Part shown: piece after piece, positions 49,921 through 62,325 of the stretch
Position numbering within the stretch: the stretch's first letter is position 1
Layout of the letters: each line of letters begins with the position of its first letter
Assembly: GCF_963924675.1 (NCBI RefSeq)
Contig: NC_089227.1
Span: 49,904,080 to 49,968,079, forward strand
Length of the DNA: 64,000 nucleotides
Source of the DNA: Phocoena phocoena
Taxonomy: Eukaryota; Chordata; Mammalia; Artiodactyla; Phocoenidae
Direction of reading: 5' to 3'
Notes under the pieces: generated by a model
Databases searched by the model: none
What the model was told of the DNA's origin: nothing
What the model saw: the letters and a program-made list of their open reading frames with translations, nothing else
Made by a program: the position numbers and the translations under genes

Positions 49921-50247
49921 CTTTTTTTCTTTTATAAATTTTTTTTTTGACTGCGTTGGGTCTTCGTCGCTGAGCGCGGGCTTTCTCCAGTTGCAGTGAG
50001 CAGGGGCTACTCTTCGTTGTGGTGCGTGGGCTTCTCATTGCAGTGGCTCCTCTTGTTGCGGAGAATGGCCTCTAGGCGCTCAGGCTTCAGTAGTTGTGGC
50101 TCACAGGCTCTATAGCACAGGCTCACTAGCTGTGATGCACGGGCTTAGTTGCTCTGCAGCTTGTGGGATCTTCCCTGACCAGGGCTCAAACCTGTGTTCC
50201 CTGCATTGGCAGGCGGATGCTTAACCACTGTGTCAACAGGGAAGCCC
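49921..50247 (-). mobile_element. CHR-type SINE, long form
   Basis: T-rich tail, CTGCGTTGGGTCTTCGTCG body, ending in GTCAACAGGGAAGCCC. TACCTAGTT flanks lie at 49910-49918 and 50248-50256. Confidence 0.9.
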
Positions 50248-50259
50248 TACCTAGTTTTC

Positions 50260-50386
50260 TCTTTTTCTCCTTTCATCTTCTTTTCTCCTCTACCCCTCCT
50301 CCATAGTTCTCTCCTCCTCTTCTGTTCCTCCTCCCTTTGTCCCCTCCACTCTCCCTCTGTCATTCTTTCCCCTCTTTCTCCCCGTT
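50260..50386. repeat. Polypyrimidine tract
   Basis: About 125 bases of nearly pure C and T with few purines (CTCCTCCTCTTC, CTCCTCCCTTTG units). Confidence 0.85.
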
Positions 50387-51890
50387 TAACTATGGAAAAT
50401 ACAGAGCATTCAACATGGCCTCCCATATATACCTTCTCTGATAATACGTGGTAGTATTGAGTTTCTGATTAACTGCTCCAGTTTTGCTAGATAAATTAAA
50501 TTTGCAGGGATCCAGATTTACTCAGAGATAGGCTGAAGAGCTGTTGGCTACTTAGGAGTGTGTGTGTGTGTATGTGTGCACACACTTTTATAAAACCAAT
50601 AATCTGAGAAATGTACTTCTGAATCTTCTTGTTTTCTTATAAACATTTTACAGACTCTTAATATGAGAAAAAAAGTGTTCCAGAGACAGCTACAGACATG
50701 TGGGCTGTATTTACTCACAAACTGAAATATTGCAAGGGACAATTCAAAGGTTTCTGGTGGAAATTAGATTTTACTACGAGCTGAATTGGATGCTACCAGC
50801 TCTTCTCTTATCACTGGCACAATTAGACTTTGCTGGACACTCTCCAGATCTGGGAGAAGATCCAAAACTTTGGAAGTTAGGCATCAGGAGCCTGTCAAAT
50901 GTGTTTGTGCTATAATGTCCCACTGTTTAATTGGAAATAATTTTACCTACTAATATTTCAATAGTAAGAAGTAACTTGGAAACCAAATGCTATGTCCGTT
51001 TTGTTGGTCAGAGAGTCATATTGAATTCTCCAGATATCAGCATACAACAGAGTTAATTTCAAAGGCACTCAGTTAAATGGGATACAGCCCCAATTAAAAG
51101 TGGTACTGAACTGAAATACATAGACATTTCTCATTTTTATGTAAACTGATACCTTTTTTATACATTGCATATGAATGGTTTCTTCTTGTGTTGCATCTGT
51201 GAGCCCTCAATCAGAGCTCGTTAAAAGTATTAGGAGCTTTTAGTTTAAAATGATACCTATTGCCCCTCTCTGTTTCTTACCAAAAAGACAAAAACATCCA
51301 ACACTCAAAATTAAGACTGGCAATGAAATAATTATCAAAGTTATTTGGAAGAATTTCCATTTAGCCAGAACTAGATTTAAAAGCCCATTTGGTGACTCAG
51401 GTTATGTTATGTGTACCTGGAAATAGTTAGACCTTTCTTTTCCTCCCTCATTCCCTTTTTGAGAAACACAAGGTTGATTACAGTTCAAAAAATGGTCAGC
51501 TGTTCCCACCACTGATCCTGTTGAGATCTCCACAGTGGTATTGACTCCCCTCTGCCATCAGTATGATATCTCTTTCTCTCTCGGGTATGGGTACAAATAC
51601 CAGAAAACCTTATGTGCAAAAAGGGATCGGGGGAGGTGACGAGAACAAGATATTTAGTAGATGGAGACAGAGACATGAGAGCAGTATTCGGTGAAACATG
51701 TGAGATATTAAAATTGATCTAAGAGCTACTCAGAGACCGTTAAATGTTTACAGGACGAGTCAAAGTAATGTCTACATTTTGTTGGCTATACATTGTTTGT
51801 CTGGGTAGATTATCCCTCTTAGAAGAACGAGAAAAACTAAAAGAATAAAATTCTTGTGACTCTTGAAAAAATACTACCAAACAAGCAAGT
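50387..51890. other. CDK6: Intron sequence, no element recognised
   Basis: A short (GT)n run at about 50559-50578 and unique-looking sequence; nothing else supported. Confidence 0.35.
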
Positions 51891-51894
51891 ATTG

Positions 51895-52079
51895 ATAAAC
51901 AATAAGGACCTACTGTATAGCACACAGAACTATATTCAATATCTTATAATAACCTATAACAAAAAAGAATCTGAAAAAGAATATATATACATATATATGT
52001 ATAAATTACTGAATCACTTTGCTGTACACCTGAAACTAACACAACATTGTAAATCAACTGTATTTCAATAAAAAATAAA
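51895..52079 (+). mobile_element. 5'-truncated L1 3' end
   Basis: GACCTACTGTATAGCACACA, CTGAATCACTTTGCTGTACA, CAACATTGTAAATCAACTGT and an AATAAA-containing A-rich end. Confidence 0.8.
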
Positions 52080-52084
52080 GAGAA

Positions 52085-52560
52085 ACAAAAGGCAACAAGA
52101 ACCGAACATTCTGAAATGTAAAAACAGTAAACTGAGATGGAAAGGGAGATACATAATATGTGAAATTAAAATGAAATCAAGTACAGTGGCACAATTGAAA
52201 TCTGAGAGGAGGGAGTAAAAAGTAGAATTAATACTATAGGAAATGGAATCCTTGATGTAAAGACAGTATTGAGAAGTTCTCATGAAATGCTGACGAAAAG
52301 AACAAAAGGTTTTAAATGGTGAGAAAAGGACAAATATGAAGAATAGAGAATGGAATCTGGCATAAGAAATCAACGGTCTTAGTCTATGTTTTTGATTACT
52401 GCATTTCGTGAAATGCAGTAATCAAAACATTGACTAAGACATGACTTGAGTATGTGGATTAAAAGTTCTCACAATATTTTGGAGAAAATCATTGCAGAAG
52501 AGATACCGGTAGTTTGGGATGCTCAGGGCTGTGGGTACAGAGAACTCAATTTAGGTAAGC
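52085..52560 (+). mobile_element. Possible old L1 5'/ORF1-region relic
   Basis: GGAATCCTTGATGTAAAGAC, TTCTCATGAAATGCTGACGA and AGAATAGAGAATGGAATCTG resemble an old L1 segment. The quasi-palindrome at 52376-52440 interrupts the resemblance. Confidence 0.35.
52376..52440. repeat. 65-bp quasi-palindrome (hairpin)
   Basis: The left arm 52376-52407 (GTCTTAGTCTATG...TACTGCATTTC) and the right arm 52410-52440 are reverse complements with one mismatch and one 1-base indel. The spacer is just GT. Confidence 0.95.
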
Positions 52561-53311
52561 TAAAGAGTAAGAAATGTTAGCTTACATAAACGGTGATTCC
52601 AGAGGTAGGTGAGCTTCAGGATTGGCTTAATCTAGAAGCTGCAGCTCCATTTCTTTGAGACTCTTTTCTGTGTGGTGGCGTCTTTGAAGACTGTCTTCCC
52701 TCGTGGCAAAGTGGTATGGTAGTTCCAGGTTTTGCACCAGGACACTTGGACAGTGAACACATTCTTTTCTACCAGGGTTCCAAACAGGTGTGCTGAAATT
52801 CATCCTCAGGACTGTTTATAACATATGCCTGCACTTAAGCCAGGGACTGACAGCAGAGAAGTGGAATTTGCTGATCAGATAGATGGTGGTCTGAAGAACA
52901 TCAGGTTCTGTTACAAGGAGAAAGGGGAAGGTGGGTACTGGGGAGGCGACCCATGGAATCCACTTGAGACCGACATAAAGCACATCCTGGGAAATGTTAG
53001 AATTGCATGGAGAAAGAAAAAAGCCTATGAAGACCAAATAAATTTATTTGAAAGCTATACAAAAAAGAGGGAAAATCAGGCTGGCCTCAGACTTCTCTTT
53101 TATTTGACTAAAAGCCAGAGGAGAACAGAGAAATATCTAAATTTGTGGGGGAAAGTCTATGACCCAAGAACTTTCTTCTCAAGTGACTTGTCCTAAATGT
53201 GTGAAGGCAACACAAAGGTTCCAATATGTAAGGATTCAATTACTGTTTGTTTATTAAATACCACTTGGGCATACTTGAGTTGACTGAGAGGGATATCAGA
53301 ATTAGCACATC
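52561..53311. other. CDK6: Intron sequence with a fortuitous 123-codon frame
   Basis: A frame at 52825-53196 (+) has no recognisable domain, signal or family match, and there is no supporting splice or promoter context. Confidence 0.35.
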
Positions 53312-53328
53312 AAGAATGGGTGACCACA

Positions 53329-53515
53329 TAGCACAGGGCGATCAGCTCGGTCTTTTGTGTCCACCTAGAGGGGTGGGATAGGGAGGGTGGGAGGGAGATG
53401 CAAGAGGGAGGAGATATGGGGATGTATGTATATGTATAGCTGATTCACTTTGTTATACAGCAGAAATTAACACACCATTGTAAAGTAATTATACTCAATA
53501 AAGATGTTAAAAAAA
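53329..53515 (+). mobile_element. 5'-truncated L1 3' end (first of a pair)
   Basis: CACCTAGAGGGGTGGGATAG, ACACACCATTGTAAAGTAATT, then AATAAAGATGTTAAAAAA. It is flanked by AAGAATGGGTGACCACA at 53312-53328 and 53516-53532. Confidence 0.88.
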
Positions 53516-53532
53516 AAGAATGGGTGACCACA

Positions 53533-54250
53533 GAATATAAATTGGTATAGCCACTATGGAAAACAGTATGGTGGTTCCTCAAAAAACTAAAAATAGAATT
53601 GCCATATGACCTAGCAATCCCACTCCTGAGCATATACCCAAAGAAAACCATGATTTGAAAAGATACATGCACCCCTATGTTCACAGCAGCACTATTCACA
53701 ATAGCCAAGACATGGAAACAACCTAAATGTCCATCGACAGGTGAATGGATAAAGAAGATGTGGTGTATATATATATATTGGAATATTACTCAGCCACTGA
53801 AAAGAATGAAATAATGCCATTTGCAGCAACATGGATGGACCCAGAGATTATTATACTAATAAGCAAAGTAAGTCAGAAAGAGAAAGACAAATACCATATG
53901 ATATCACTTATGTATGGAATCTAAACTATGACACAAATGAACAAATCTACAAAACAGAAACAGACTCACAGACATAGAGGATAGACTTGTGGTTACCCGG
54001 GGGGGATGGGGGAGGGAAAGATTGGGAGTTTGGAAGTAGTAGGTGCAAACTATTATATATAGGATGGGTAAACAACAAGGTCCTACTGTATAATATAGCA
54101 CAGGGAACTGTATTCAATATCCTGTGACAAACCGTAATGGAAAAGAATATGAAAAAGAATATGTATGTATAACTGAGTCACTTTGCTCTACAGCAGAAAT
54201 TAACACAGCATTGTAAATCAACTATATTTCAGTAAAATTTAAAAAAAAAT
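53533..54250 (+). mobile_element. 5'-truncated L1 3' end (second of a pair)
   Basis: From ATTGGTATAGCCACTATGGA through AGCAGCACTATTCACAATAG and GACCCAGAGATTATTATACT to CAGCATTGTAAATCAACTAT and an A-rich end. It is bounded by the same AGAATGGGTGACCACA word at 53517-53532 and 54251-54266. Confidence 0.88.
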
Positions 54251-54266
54251 AGAATGGGTGACCACA

Positions 54267-55690
54267 GTATGAATGGGCTGGTGAGATTCCCTGAGGGACT
54301 GCCTGTAGCCACCCAGCTCTTCACAGAAATTCTGAGAACCTGGCTTCAGCAGCCTTCACCTGTTTGTACTGGCCGTACTAATGACCCCATAGGAATGTGG
54401 TTGGGCTAGTATAGTTTTAACAACAGCATCTGGATGAAGCTTAAAAGCAGACAATTTCATTATAAATTAATAGTCCTTATTATGAGAATAGCCCCGTAAT
54501 TGGACTTCAGAAATTCCCCTGAAAAAGCTTCAGGCAGAATGTACCATCAGATTTAAAAGTCTAATTAAATGGGACTAAAATTATGTTTCATTTTAGCCCA
54601 CCTATGACTACAAAGAAACGGTTTCTAAAGGCCTTTAAAAAATAGAGAGGAGTAGGTCAAAGGAAAAGACTAAAGATGAAAATAGAAAGGGAGATGAATG
54701 GGATAAGCAACAATTATAAAGACGGAAAATGGAGTAGCCAGATTACAGTCCCCTTAGGAGGCACAAAGAGCAGAATTGACACTTAGGAGAATTGAGGAAA
54801 TGATGCAAAAGGCAAATTTGGTTAAACTTTCAAGTGAGCGATATATTTCTTTTAATGTAATTTCTTACATTTTCCCATAACACTGAATTTTTCTATTTAA
54901 AGATGATCTATGTTAATACAAAAAAAACTGAATTGATCAAAATGTTCAACATCGGTGGAATTGCTTAGTAAATAACGATGTATCTATACAGTTTATGAAG
55001 ATGGTTGAAATATGAAAGTGTGTGCTGTTGTTTCCCTAGAAGTGAGAGTGTTAGTACGCATGTTATTCATGTCACTTGATGTCACTGTGTTGTTAATATT
55101 ACGGCATCCATTACTCGTTGTTAAAATATTGACATACTTCCAGTTTTACCATTGGTAAAAGATCCACAGCCCAGAGTACCCCCAGTTCCCTACATGCCCC
55201 TGCCTCTCTCCTGCCAGATCCCCAGGGCTTCCCTAGGATCCAACTGAAGGGTTACTGGCTGACATACCAGGGTTATCCAGAATCCTGCTCCAGCCCTTTC
55301 ATGTTTTTTAAAAAAAATTTTAATATTACCTCAGGCTGTGGAGATGCTTTCCTAGGAATATCCATTTGCAGTAACTCCTATATTCTCTTAAATCCCCGGA
55401 AGTCATCCTCTGTTCTGTCAGTCGTTTCCTCCAGCTACCATTTGCTGATATATGGGAGATCATTTTTCTCTTTATATCAAAGACCTTCCACCAGTTCCCA
55501 ACCAGCTGCTGATTTTTATCCTGTTTCCCAGGCCTTAAAGGCTTCTGGAAATGGGTTAAAACTAGGAACTTAACATCTCACTGTGAAATTCTTCCTTTGC
55601 TTTGTTTGGTTTAGTTTTTTGGTTTTTTGAGGCAGGTGTTTAGCATTATCATTCACCCTTTGGCCATCTTGGCACAGAAATGTTCACCCA
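54267..55690. other. CDK6: Intron sequence, mostly unassigned
   Basis: No supported gene or clear element. The stretch around 54900-55060 may be a degraded L1 tail. Confidence 0.3.
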
Positions 55691-55849
55691 AAGTGGTACC
55701 CAGAATGGCCCCTAAATATGTCTAAACACGCCCCTAATTTGTTTTGTTACAATGGCAAAAGGGATTTTGCAGCTATAATTAAGGTTATGAACCTTAAAAT
55801 AGATTATTCTGGGTTATCTGGGTGGGCCCAGTCTAATCACATGAGGTCT

Positions 55850-56385
55850 TTTTAAAATTTTTTATTTTATTTTATTTATTTTTTTTGCGGTATGCGGGCC
55901 TCTCACTGTTGTGGCCTCTCCTGTTGTGGAGCACAGGCTCCGGACGCGCAGGCTCAGCGGCCATGGCTCATGGGCCCAGCCGCTCCGCGGCATGTGGGAT
56001 CTTCCCAGACCGGGGCACGAACCCATGTCCCCTGCATCGGCAGGCGGACTCTCAACCACTGTGCCACCAGGGAAGCCCCTAAAATTTTTATTGTATATTG
56101 GAGTATAGTTGATTTACAATCTTGTGTTAGTTTCAGGTGTACAGCAAAGCGATTTAGTTATACATATATCTATTCTTTTCCAGATTCTTTTCCTATATAG
56201 GTTATAACAGAGTATTGAGTAGAGTTCCCTGTGCCAAACAGTAGGTCCTTGTTGATTATCTATTTTATATATAGTAGTGTATAAATGTTAAACCCAACCT
56301 CCTAATTTATCCCTCCCCCACCTTTCCCTTTTGGTAACCTTAAGTTTGTTTTCTAAGTCTGTGAGTCTGTTTCTGTTCATGAGCT
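55850..56385 (-). mobile_element. 5'-truncated L1 3' end, split by a SINE
   Basis: The antisense tail TATTGGAGTATAGTTGATTTAC, TTTCAGGTGTACAGCAAAG and TATAACAGAGTATTGAGTAG is the artiodactyl L1 3' end. It lies inside the older LTR-like relic. Confidence 0.75.
55867..56079 (-). mobile_element. CHR-type SINE, short CpG-rich form
   Basis: GCGGTATGCGGGCCTCTCAC to GCCACCAGGGAAGCCCC with a T-rich tail. The TAAAATTTTT(T)ATT duplication lies at about 55853-55866 and 56080-56092. It is the third level of nesting here. Confidence 0.93.
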
Positions 56386-56830
56386 CTTTGAAAGAGATAA
56401 CTTTCTCAGGCTGGAGGCAAAAGAGATGGGACAGAAGGGGAAGTCACAGAGATTCCAAGTGTGAGAAGGATTTGACCCACTGTTGCAGCCTCTGAAATAT
56501 AGGGGCCCATTAGAACCGGAGAGAGACCTCTGGGAGCTAAGGGTGGCCCCACTGACAGCCAGTGAGAAAATGGGAACCTCCGTAAAACAACCACATGGAA
56601 CTGGACTCAGCCAACAACCCAAATGAGATGAGAAGCAGATCTGAATCTCCAGAATGGAACACAGGCCTGCCAACACCTTGACTTCAGCTTTGTAAGACTA
56701 AACAGAGAACCAGTGAGCCAAGCCATACCTGGACGTTTGATCTACAGAACTGTGAGATGAATCATGGGTGTTGTTTTAAGCCACTAAATTTGTGATAATT
56801 TGTTGCAGCAGCAGTAGAAGACTAACACAC

Positions 56831-57454
56831 CAACATACAAAATAATAGCAACACAACAGAAATAAAAACCCTACAGGATGTGATGGAAGGAACAGTAAAC
56901 ACTGCAGAGCACATGATTCAGAATGGCTGGGGAAGAGCTTTCTGGCTTGGAATGTCTACACAGTGAACCACACCAGTTCTGAAGGCCAAGAGGGCCCAGA
57001 GGGATTCTGTGCTCAGCACTCAACTAAAAGTATACAAAGGATTGGGCGTCCGGGGGGAAAACACATATATCATTTTTTGTAAGAAAAGTTTTTTAGAGAC
57101 TATTTTAACAAAGTGGGCTTGCACAGTGCTGTGATTCAAAGAGGGTGAGTATATTTGTAGGTTTTTGTTTGTTTTCATATTTGTAGTAAGAAGTTGGTGA
57201 GAAGAAGAAATTATGCAAAGGGGAGATTGTTTTGACAATAGGTCCATGCTGTCCCATTTGTATTTTATTTCTTCTGGTACAACTGTAAAACTTTGACAAG
57301 CTTTTCAAGATGTGTTAGCACAGTTCTGGGTGTTATTTTAAGGCTATTTACATAAGGCTTCAACTTGACTTGAAGGTCCAGTGAGTTGCTTTGTGATATG
57401 GATTACACTGGTCATATGGAAGTTTGCTAATATATGCTGTAATTCCAAAGGTAG
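56831..57454. other. CDK6: Intron sequence, no element recognised
   Basis: No supported gene or repeat. Confidence 0.35.
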
Positions 57455-57695
57455 CAGAGCATAAGTATTGACACTCTGGAGCCAGACTGCCTGGGCTTAA
57501 ATCCCAGCTCTTTCACTGACTAGCTGTGTACTCTTGGGCCAGTTACTTAACTTTCCTGTGCCTCAGTTTCCTTTTCTGTGAAAATAGTAAGTATAATAAT
57601 AGTATGTTGTGAGAATTTAATGTAAAGTGCTCAAAAGAGCACCTAGCACATTGATTGTCAGCAATAAATGTTAGCTATAATTAATGATTGTTACG
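57455..57695 (-). mobile_element. MIR SINE, well preserved
   Basis: GGAGCCAGACTGCCTGGGCT, CTGACTAGCTGTGTACTCTTG, CTCAGTTTCCTTTTCTGTGA and CACCTAGCACATTGATTGTC cover nearly the whole antisense MIR. Confidence 0.8.
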
Positions 57696-57699
57696 CTTG

Positions 57700-59029
57700 C
57701 CATATTCCTGAAACATGGAAACATTCCTGAAATTGGGTCTTTCTGACTCCTTGGATCCAAGAAACAGCTGAGCCCAAGGATCCCCCAGCTGAAGATGACC
57801 TACCCATCCTGTATCAGCTGGCCAAACCAGGAAATCCAGTTAGTTACCTGGCATCCCTTTCTGTCCCTGCTTGCTGTCATTTTCCACCACAGATTAGTGG
57901 GGCTTTATAGATAATGTGGCACTATAGCTGTATATTCCTTACCAGATAAATCTTCATTTGTTAACACCTTAAAAGAGCGTTCTCTATCTGCCATTTTATG
58001 GAATGATGTTTCATAAGATGAGATAATAGGCATGCTGTGGTCTGGTAGAATAATATTAAAGTAACTTTGGAAATGCTAGGTTTAGTTTCCTTACTCAGGA
58101 CTTATCAGAGCCCTTGTTATTAATGTGAATTTTGAGTGCCCAAGGATATATAGTGCGTTGCTCCCCAAACATATTTGACCATGGGACATATTTTTCAAGA
58201 TATGCCTCTTAGAAATTTCTAGAAGCGTTCTACACATCCAGTTTGGGAAACAACCGCCCTAAAATATAAGCATATTTTACCAAGATTATTTAATACTTAA
58301 AAATTAAGATTTTTATGCATTGTAGCTTGTTCTAAGGGAGATTTTATCGTTCCAGGTCCCAAGTACATATGTATCTATGTATGTATATCCAAATTATACT
58401 AAAGCAAGGGAGAGTCTAATTCTTATTTTGTAGATGAAAAACGGCCTTACGAGGTCAGATTAATGACCTTTCACAATAGTCCTTCTTTGAGACAGAATAA
58501 TGAAGATCTCATTGTAGGACACGATCCTCCACTTGGCAAAGATGGAGTCATCAAATGTGTATTGAATTGGGCAATCCAGGTCTGTCATCCATAAATTTAG
58601 TGAGACCCTTTTTTTTAAAAACAGTTTGTATTTTTAGCCAGCACTGCTTATTGAGATGGTAACTTCTTTAAAGTTAGTACCCTCTCTGTGAAGAAATTCC
58701 TTTTCTTTTGTTCTAAATTTACCTCTTCCCGAATGCTAAGGATTGCTTCCTTGGTCTGATATTCAAGATAAGTGGACACAACAAAGTTTCCTCTTACTGA
58801 TTTTGTAGACTTCAGCCTTATCCCCTTCTTGGTGTTTTCCTTTCTAAACTAAAAAGTCCTCATTCTTCAGTCTGTCAGTTGACTGACACCAAGAACCGTG
58901 AAGGATCTGAGATTTTACACTATTGCAAGCTAACAAATTAGCCTGCCACAGTTTCATGGATGCTGGCAAAAAGCACAAGACTCTTGGGTTAGAGACACAG
59001 GGTACTTTATTACTCACTGCAATAGCAGT
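57700..59029. other. CDK6: Intron sequence, mostly unassigned
   Basis: A possible DNA-transposon relic lies at 58155-58258: CTCCCCAAACATATTTGACC on the left and CCAGTTTGGGAAACAACC on the right. Nothing else is recognised. Confidence 0.35.
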
Positions 59030-59195
59030 AGCTAATTACATATTTATTATACTTCCCGGTTTAAAACCTATTCGTCCCATCACTCATGAAACTCTGGACC
59101 ATCTCTATTTTGCTCACCACCGTATACCTAATATCTAACAGAGCAGGGCATAAAGTGGGCACTGAGTAGATAAATAATGAATGAATGAACATGTT
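59030..59195 (+). mobile_element. L2 LINE 3' end relic
   Basis: TTTGCTCACCACCGTATACC, then GGGCACTGAGTAGATAAATAA and TGAATGAATGAAC form an L2 3' end. Confidence 0.55.
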
Positions 59196-60210
59196 ACAGC
59201 CTATCTAGCTCAGAGCCTATCATCCTGAGTAGCTTGGCATAAAATGGACCAAAAGCATTATTTAGTCCATGCCTTCCTCAAAACAGTTTTGCCATATTTC
59301 TTCCTAGTCACACAATCTCAAATTTTTTCTTCAGTGAAGTTTGTTTTTTTTATATTCCCAGAAAACACTTAAATTTTAATTTAGAGATGTTACATCATTT
59401 TGCTAATTGGAATGATGTAAACATATTAAATAGATACTAGTCCTAGCATTGTTTCTTTGGGTAATTCTAATGTTTCCACTTAACCCACTTGCATCACAAG
59501 GAAATGAAACTTACTGAAACCAGGGACTCCGATGGTTTTTCAAATATCATTTGAAAAGCTAGGTGGTTAAGATTATTCTGGGCACTGTGGGAGACAGCAA
59601 AGAAGTGAAAGATCGCGTCTCACTTATACATGCCAAGATCTGTGGCCAGGACCTCAAAGAGGTTAGAGTCTATATGAGCAAATAAGAAGAATGGACTTGA
59701 TGTGTTAGCACGTAATATTGATAATAGTAAGCAAGCAGCATTAGAATTTTGGCATATGTGAGTGCTGAGCTACGTGGTACAGATTTAAATACCCGCAAGA
59801 GCTTGGAAGAGTTCGATATTACTCTGAACTGGACTAGAATACTAGAGACTTCATGAAGTTAGCTCTGAGCTGGATTTTGGAACTCTTAGATTGGATCTTT
59901 AACAAGAACTTCATTAGGCAAGCCACAGAAATAGCAGTGTATTCTTGGAAAAGTGAGCCCTGGCTGGAGTGGTAGGTGTCCAATGGGAAATAGTGTCTTT
60001 TGTGCACAGTCACCATTGAGCTATAAGAACTGCACACAGCCTTTATGTCTCCTTTTCCATTCAGTTTAACAGTGCGTAACGAGGAAGCCACACCTTTGGG
60101 CAAATACAGCCGGGATGAGGGGGGGCAAAAGACAGAGCCCTTCTAAGGAGGATCCATGAAGTAAATAAACTCTGAAGGAAAACCTTGGAAGGTCATCCAG
60201 TATACTCATA

Positions 60211-60245
60211 AATTCCAGCTATTACCAGAGATGAAAGGGAAGTGA
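60211..60245 (+). repeat. 35-bp direct repeat, copy 1
   Basis: Starts AATTCCAGCTATTACC and ends GATGAAAGGGAAGTGA. It matches copy 2 at 32 of 35 positions without gaps. Confidence 0.85.
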
Positions 60246-62325
60246 GAAGAGCAAGGAACAATAGGCAGGGGTGTTCCCCGGTCCCTTCTAACTGCCTGTT
60301 TACAGTAGGGGAGGAGCGGCAGGGCTGCCCAGATGGCAGAGCCAAAGTGAGAATGAAGCTTCCTTGCCCTAAGACCTCTTTAGGAAATCCTGTTTGTGCC
60401 GGTGGCTTCACTGCAAAGTAATCAGGAGCTCTCCCTGTGTTATACAAGCTCACTTCTAAAACCATGAGCAACCACGGTTTCTAAAGAGTTTGAAATCTTA
60501 TTATCGTGTGCATTCAGCAAGATAGAAACTGTGTATCAGGTGAGGCTTAGATCAGACCTTATTTTGCAAGCCTTTAACTTATCTTTCTTGTGCCACTGAA
60601 ATGCTGGTAACACAATAGCTTAACAAGAAGATAAGCCTCATCTTTTTTCCTGTGTGGGTATGTTAGGGAATGATGGTTTTGATGGCCTTTAAAAAGCAGG
60701 AAAAGGCAAAGCCCCATGATACCATGTCTTTGGCATCGCATTACTTCGGTAAGAGAATTATCTTAAAAGCCTGGGAAATACAGCTTAAGATTGTTGAGAG
60801 CTGGGTAAAAATAACCTCGAATCCAAACCAGATTAACCAAAAGGTCCACCCCCGAAAAGATCCATTTTTACATCCACACTTGGGGTCTGCCCTGTTCTCC
60901 TTTTTTCCTTCCACCACTCAAGTGCTTTTGGACATAGGGGTGGACAACCTGCTTTCCATGCCAAGCCTCATGAAATGGGATTTGTCTTCCCTCACAGACA
61001 GGTGGCCAAGCTGTTACAGAGAGGGCTCTGCCCGGCTGCTGTCCTCTCTGGATACGCGGCACTGTGACTGCTCAGCGCCAGGCCACATATCTATCTGACC
61101 CCGCGGCCTCACAATCTGGAGGCCCACGTTGGCAGCCTTGGGTGGTGACAGCTTCGGTCAGTTGGTGTGGAGTTGCCCTGGCAGACGAAGGAGAGCAGGA
61201 GAGCAGCTGCCCCACGTCACTTCTGTGCGATAGAAGAAACCTCTGAGGTCCTGGGTATTTGTGAAACCGAATATGGCTGCCCCAATAATGAGAGTACTGG
61301 CCTTCCAACCTCTGGGTGCACCAGGCCTTGGGAAAGGAATTTGGGCCTTCTCAGACTGTACACATTACTTAATACGGCCTTGTATACTTACTATATGCAT
61401 CAGGAGCAGATTTCACAAGCCTTTTTCCTGTGAGACTAGATGAGTCATGAGGGTTAATTATTCAGTAGTTAGAAGAAATATTATGATGGAGAAAAAAATA
61501 GACTTCTGGAGGCCAGGAAGCAGAGGGTGTCAGAACTTCAAATTGCCCCATGAAGAGAGTAGGCAATCATTTTACTGCAGTCTTTGTACACAGAAAAATA
61601 ATCATGGTTTGAATTCTCTAAACATCAAAAATATCCCCTTCTTAGCTATAAATGGCCTCCGGTTCCAACCCCGTAATATATCATTAGAGAGTATCTCTTC
61701 TCCCAGAGAAAATACAATTGGATTCTAGTAGAAAAGGACCCTGGGTCTTCTGTGCCATTGCCTTCAGCAGACTCTACCGAATCTCTACTTGTGACATGAT
61801 AAAATTACCATTCCCAGAAATATGAAGGAGGCGGCTCAGAACTCCCCAGTGCTGGTCCAAAGAGCCTTTTGGTTTTGAGTGCCTCATCTGACCACTACAC
61901 AGCGTTGATAGAAAAAAGTCTGGACTCAATTCACTGCTCTTGCCTTCCACTCTCCCCCAAGGGCCCACGTGAAAAGCAAGTTTGGCCTCGTTTCCTTAGG
62001 ATCCCCTGGGCCCAATTCTTTTCTTTCATCATCTTTCCTAAAGCTGATATGACAGTTCCACAGGGAAGAAACAAATAGTACACTTGGATGAACTCTGCAA
62101 AATGCAAAGAGTTTTTCTCTTGTCCCTGATTCTGAAGTATTTCTGTATTTAGGAAAACAAAAATGAGGATAGCTCTAGACTGAATAGTAAAATATTGTTC
62201 ATATCATATTTGTGATTTTTGAACTGGGTGGAGAAAGTATTAGTGATAAAGCATATGGATTGTAAGGTAGTGGTTGATCTGCTTAAAGGAACCCAAGTTG
62301 TAAACACCCTTGAAAAGTACTCCAA

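Larger units (their letters stand above)
55691..56830 (+). mobile_element. Old LTR-like (MaLR-type?) relic, split by L1 and SINE
   Basis: GGCAAAAGGGATTTTGCAGC and CTGGGTGGGCCCAGTCTAAT on the left, then after the insertions GAACTGTGAGATGAATCATG and TTTTAAGCCACTAAATTTGTG on the right, follow the order of a common mammalian LTR-like repeat. It is non-coding. The class is tentative. Confidence 0.45.

Noticed and set aside
52825..53196. 123-codon Lys/Arg-rich frame
   Set aside because: No motif, no matching context, single frame without conserved landmarks. Considered as a processed pseudogene, but no parent is recognised.
60670..61098. 142-codon open frame on the + strand
   Set aside because: Low-complexity-free but without any family resemblance; length is within chance for 64 kb in six frames.
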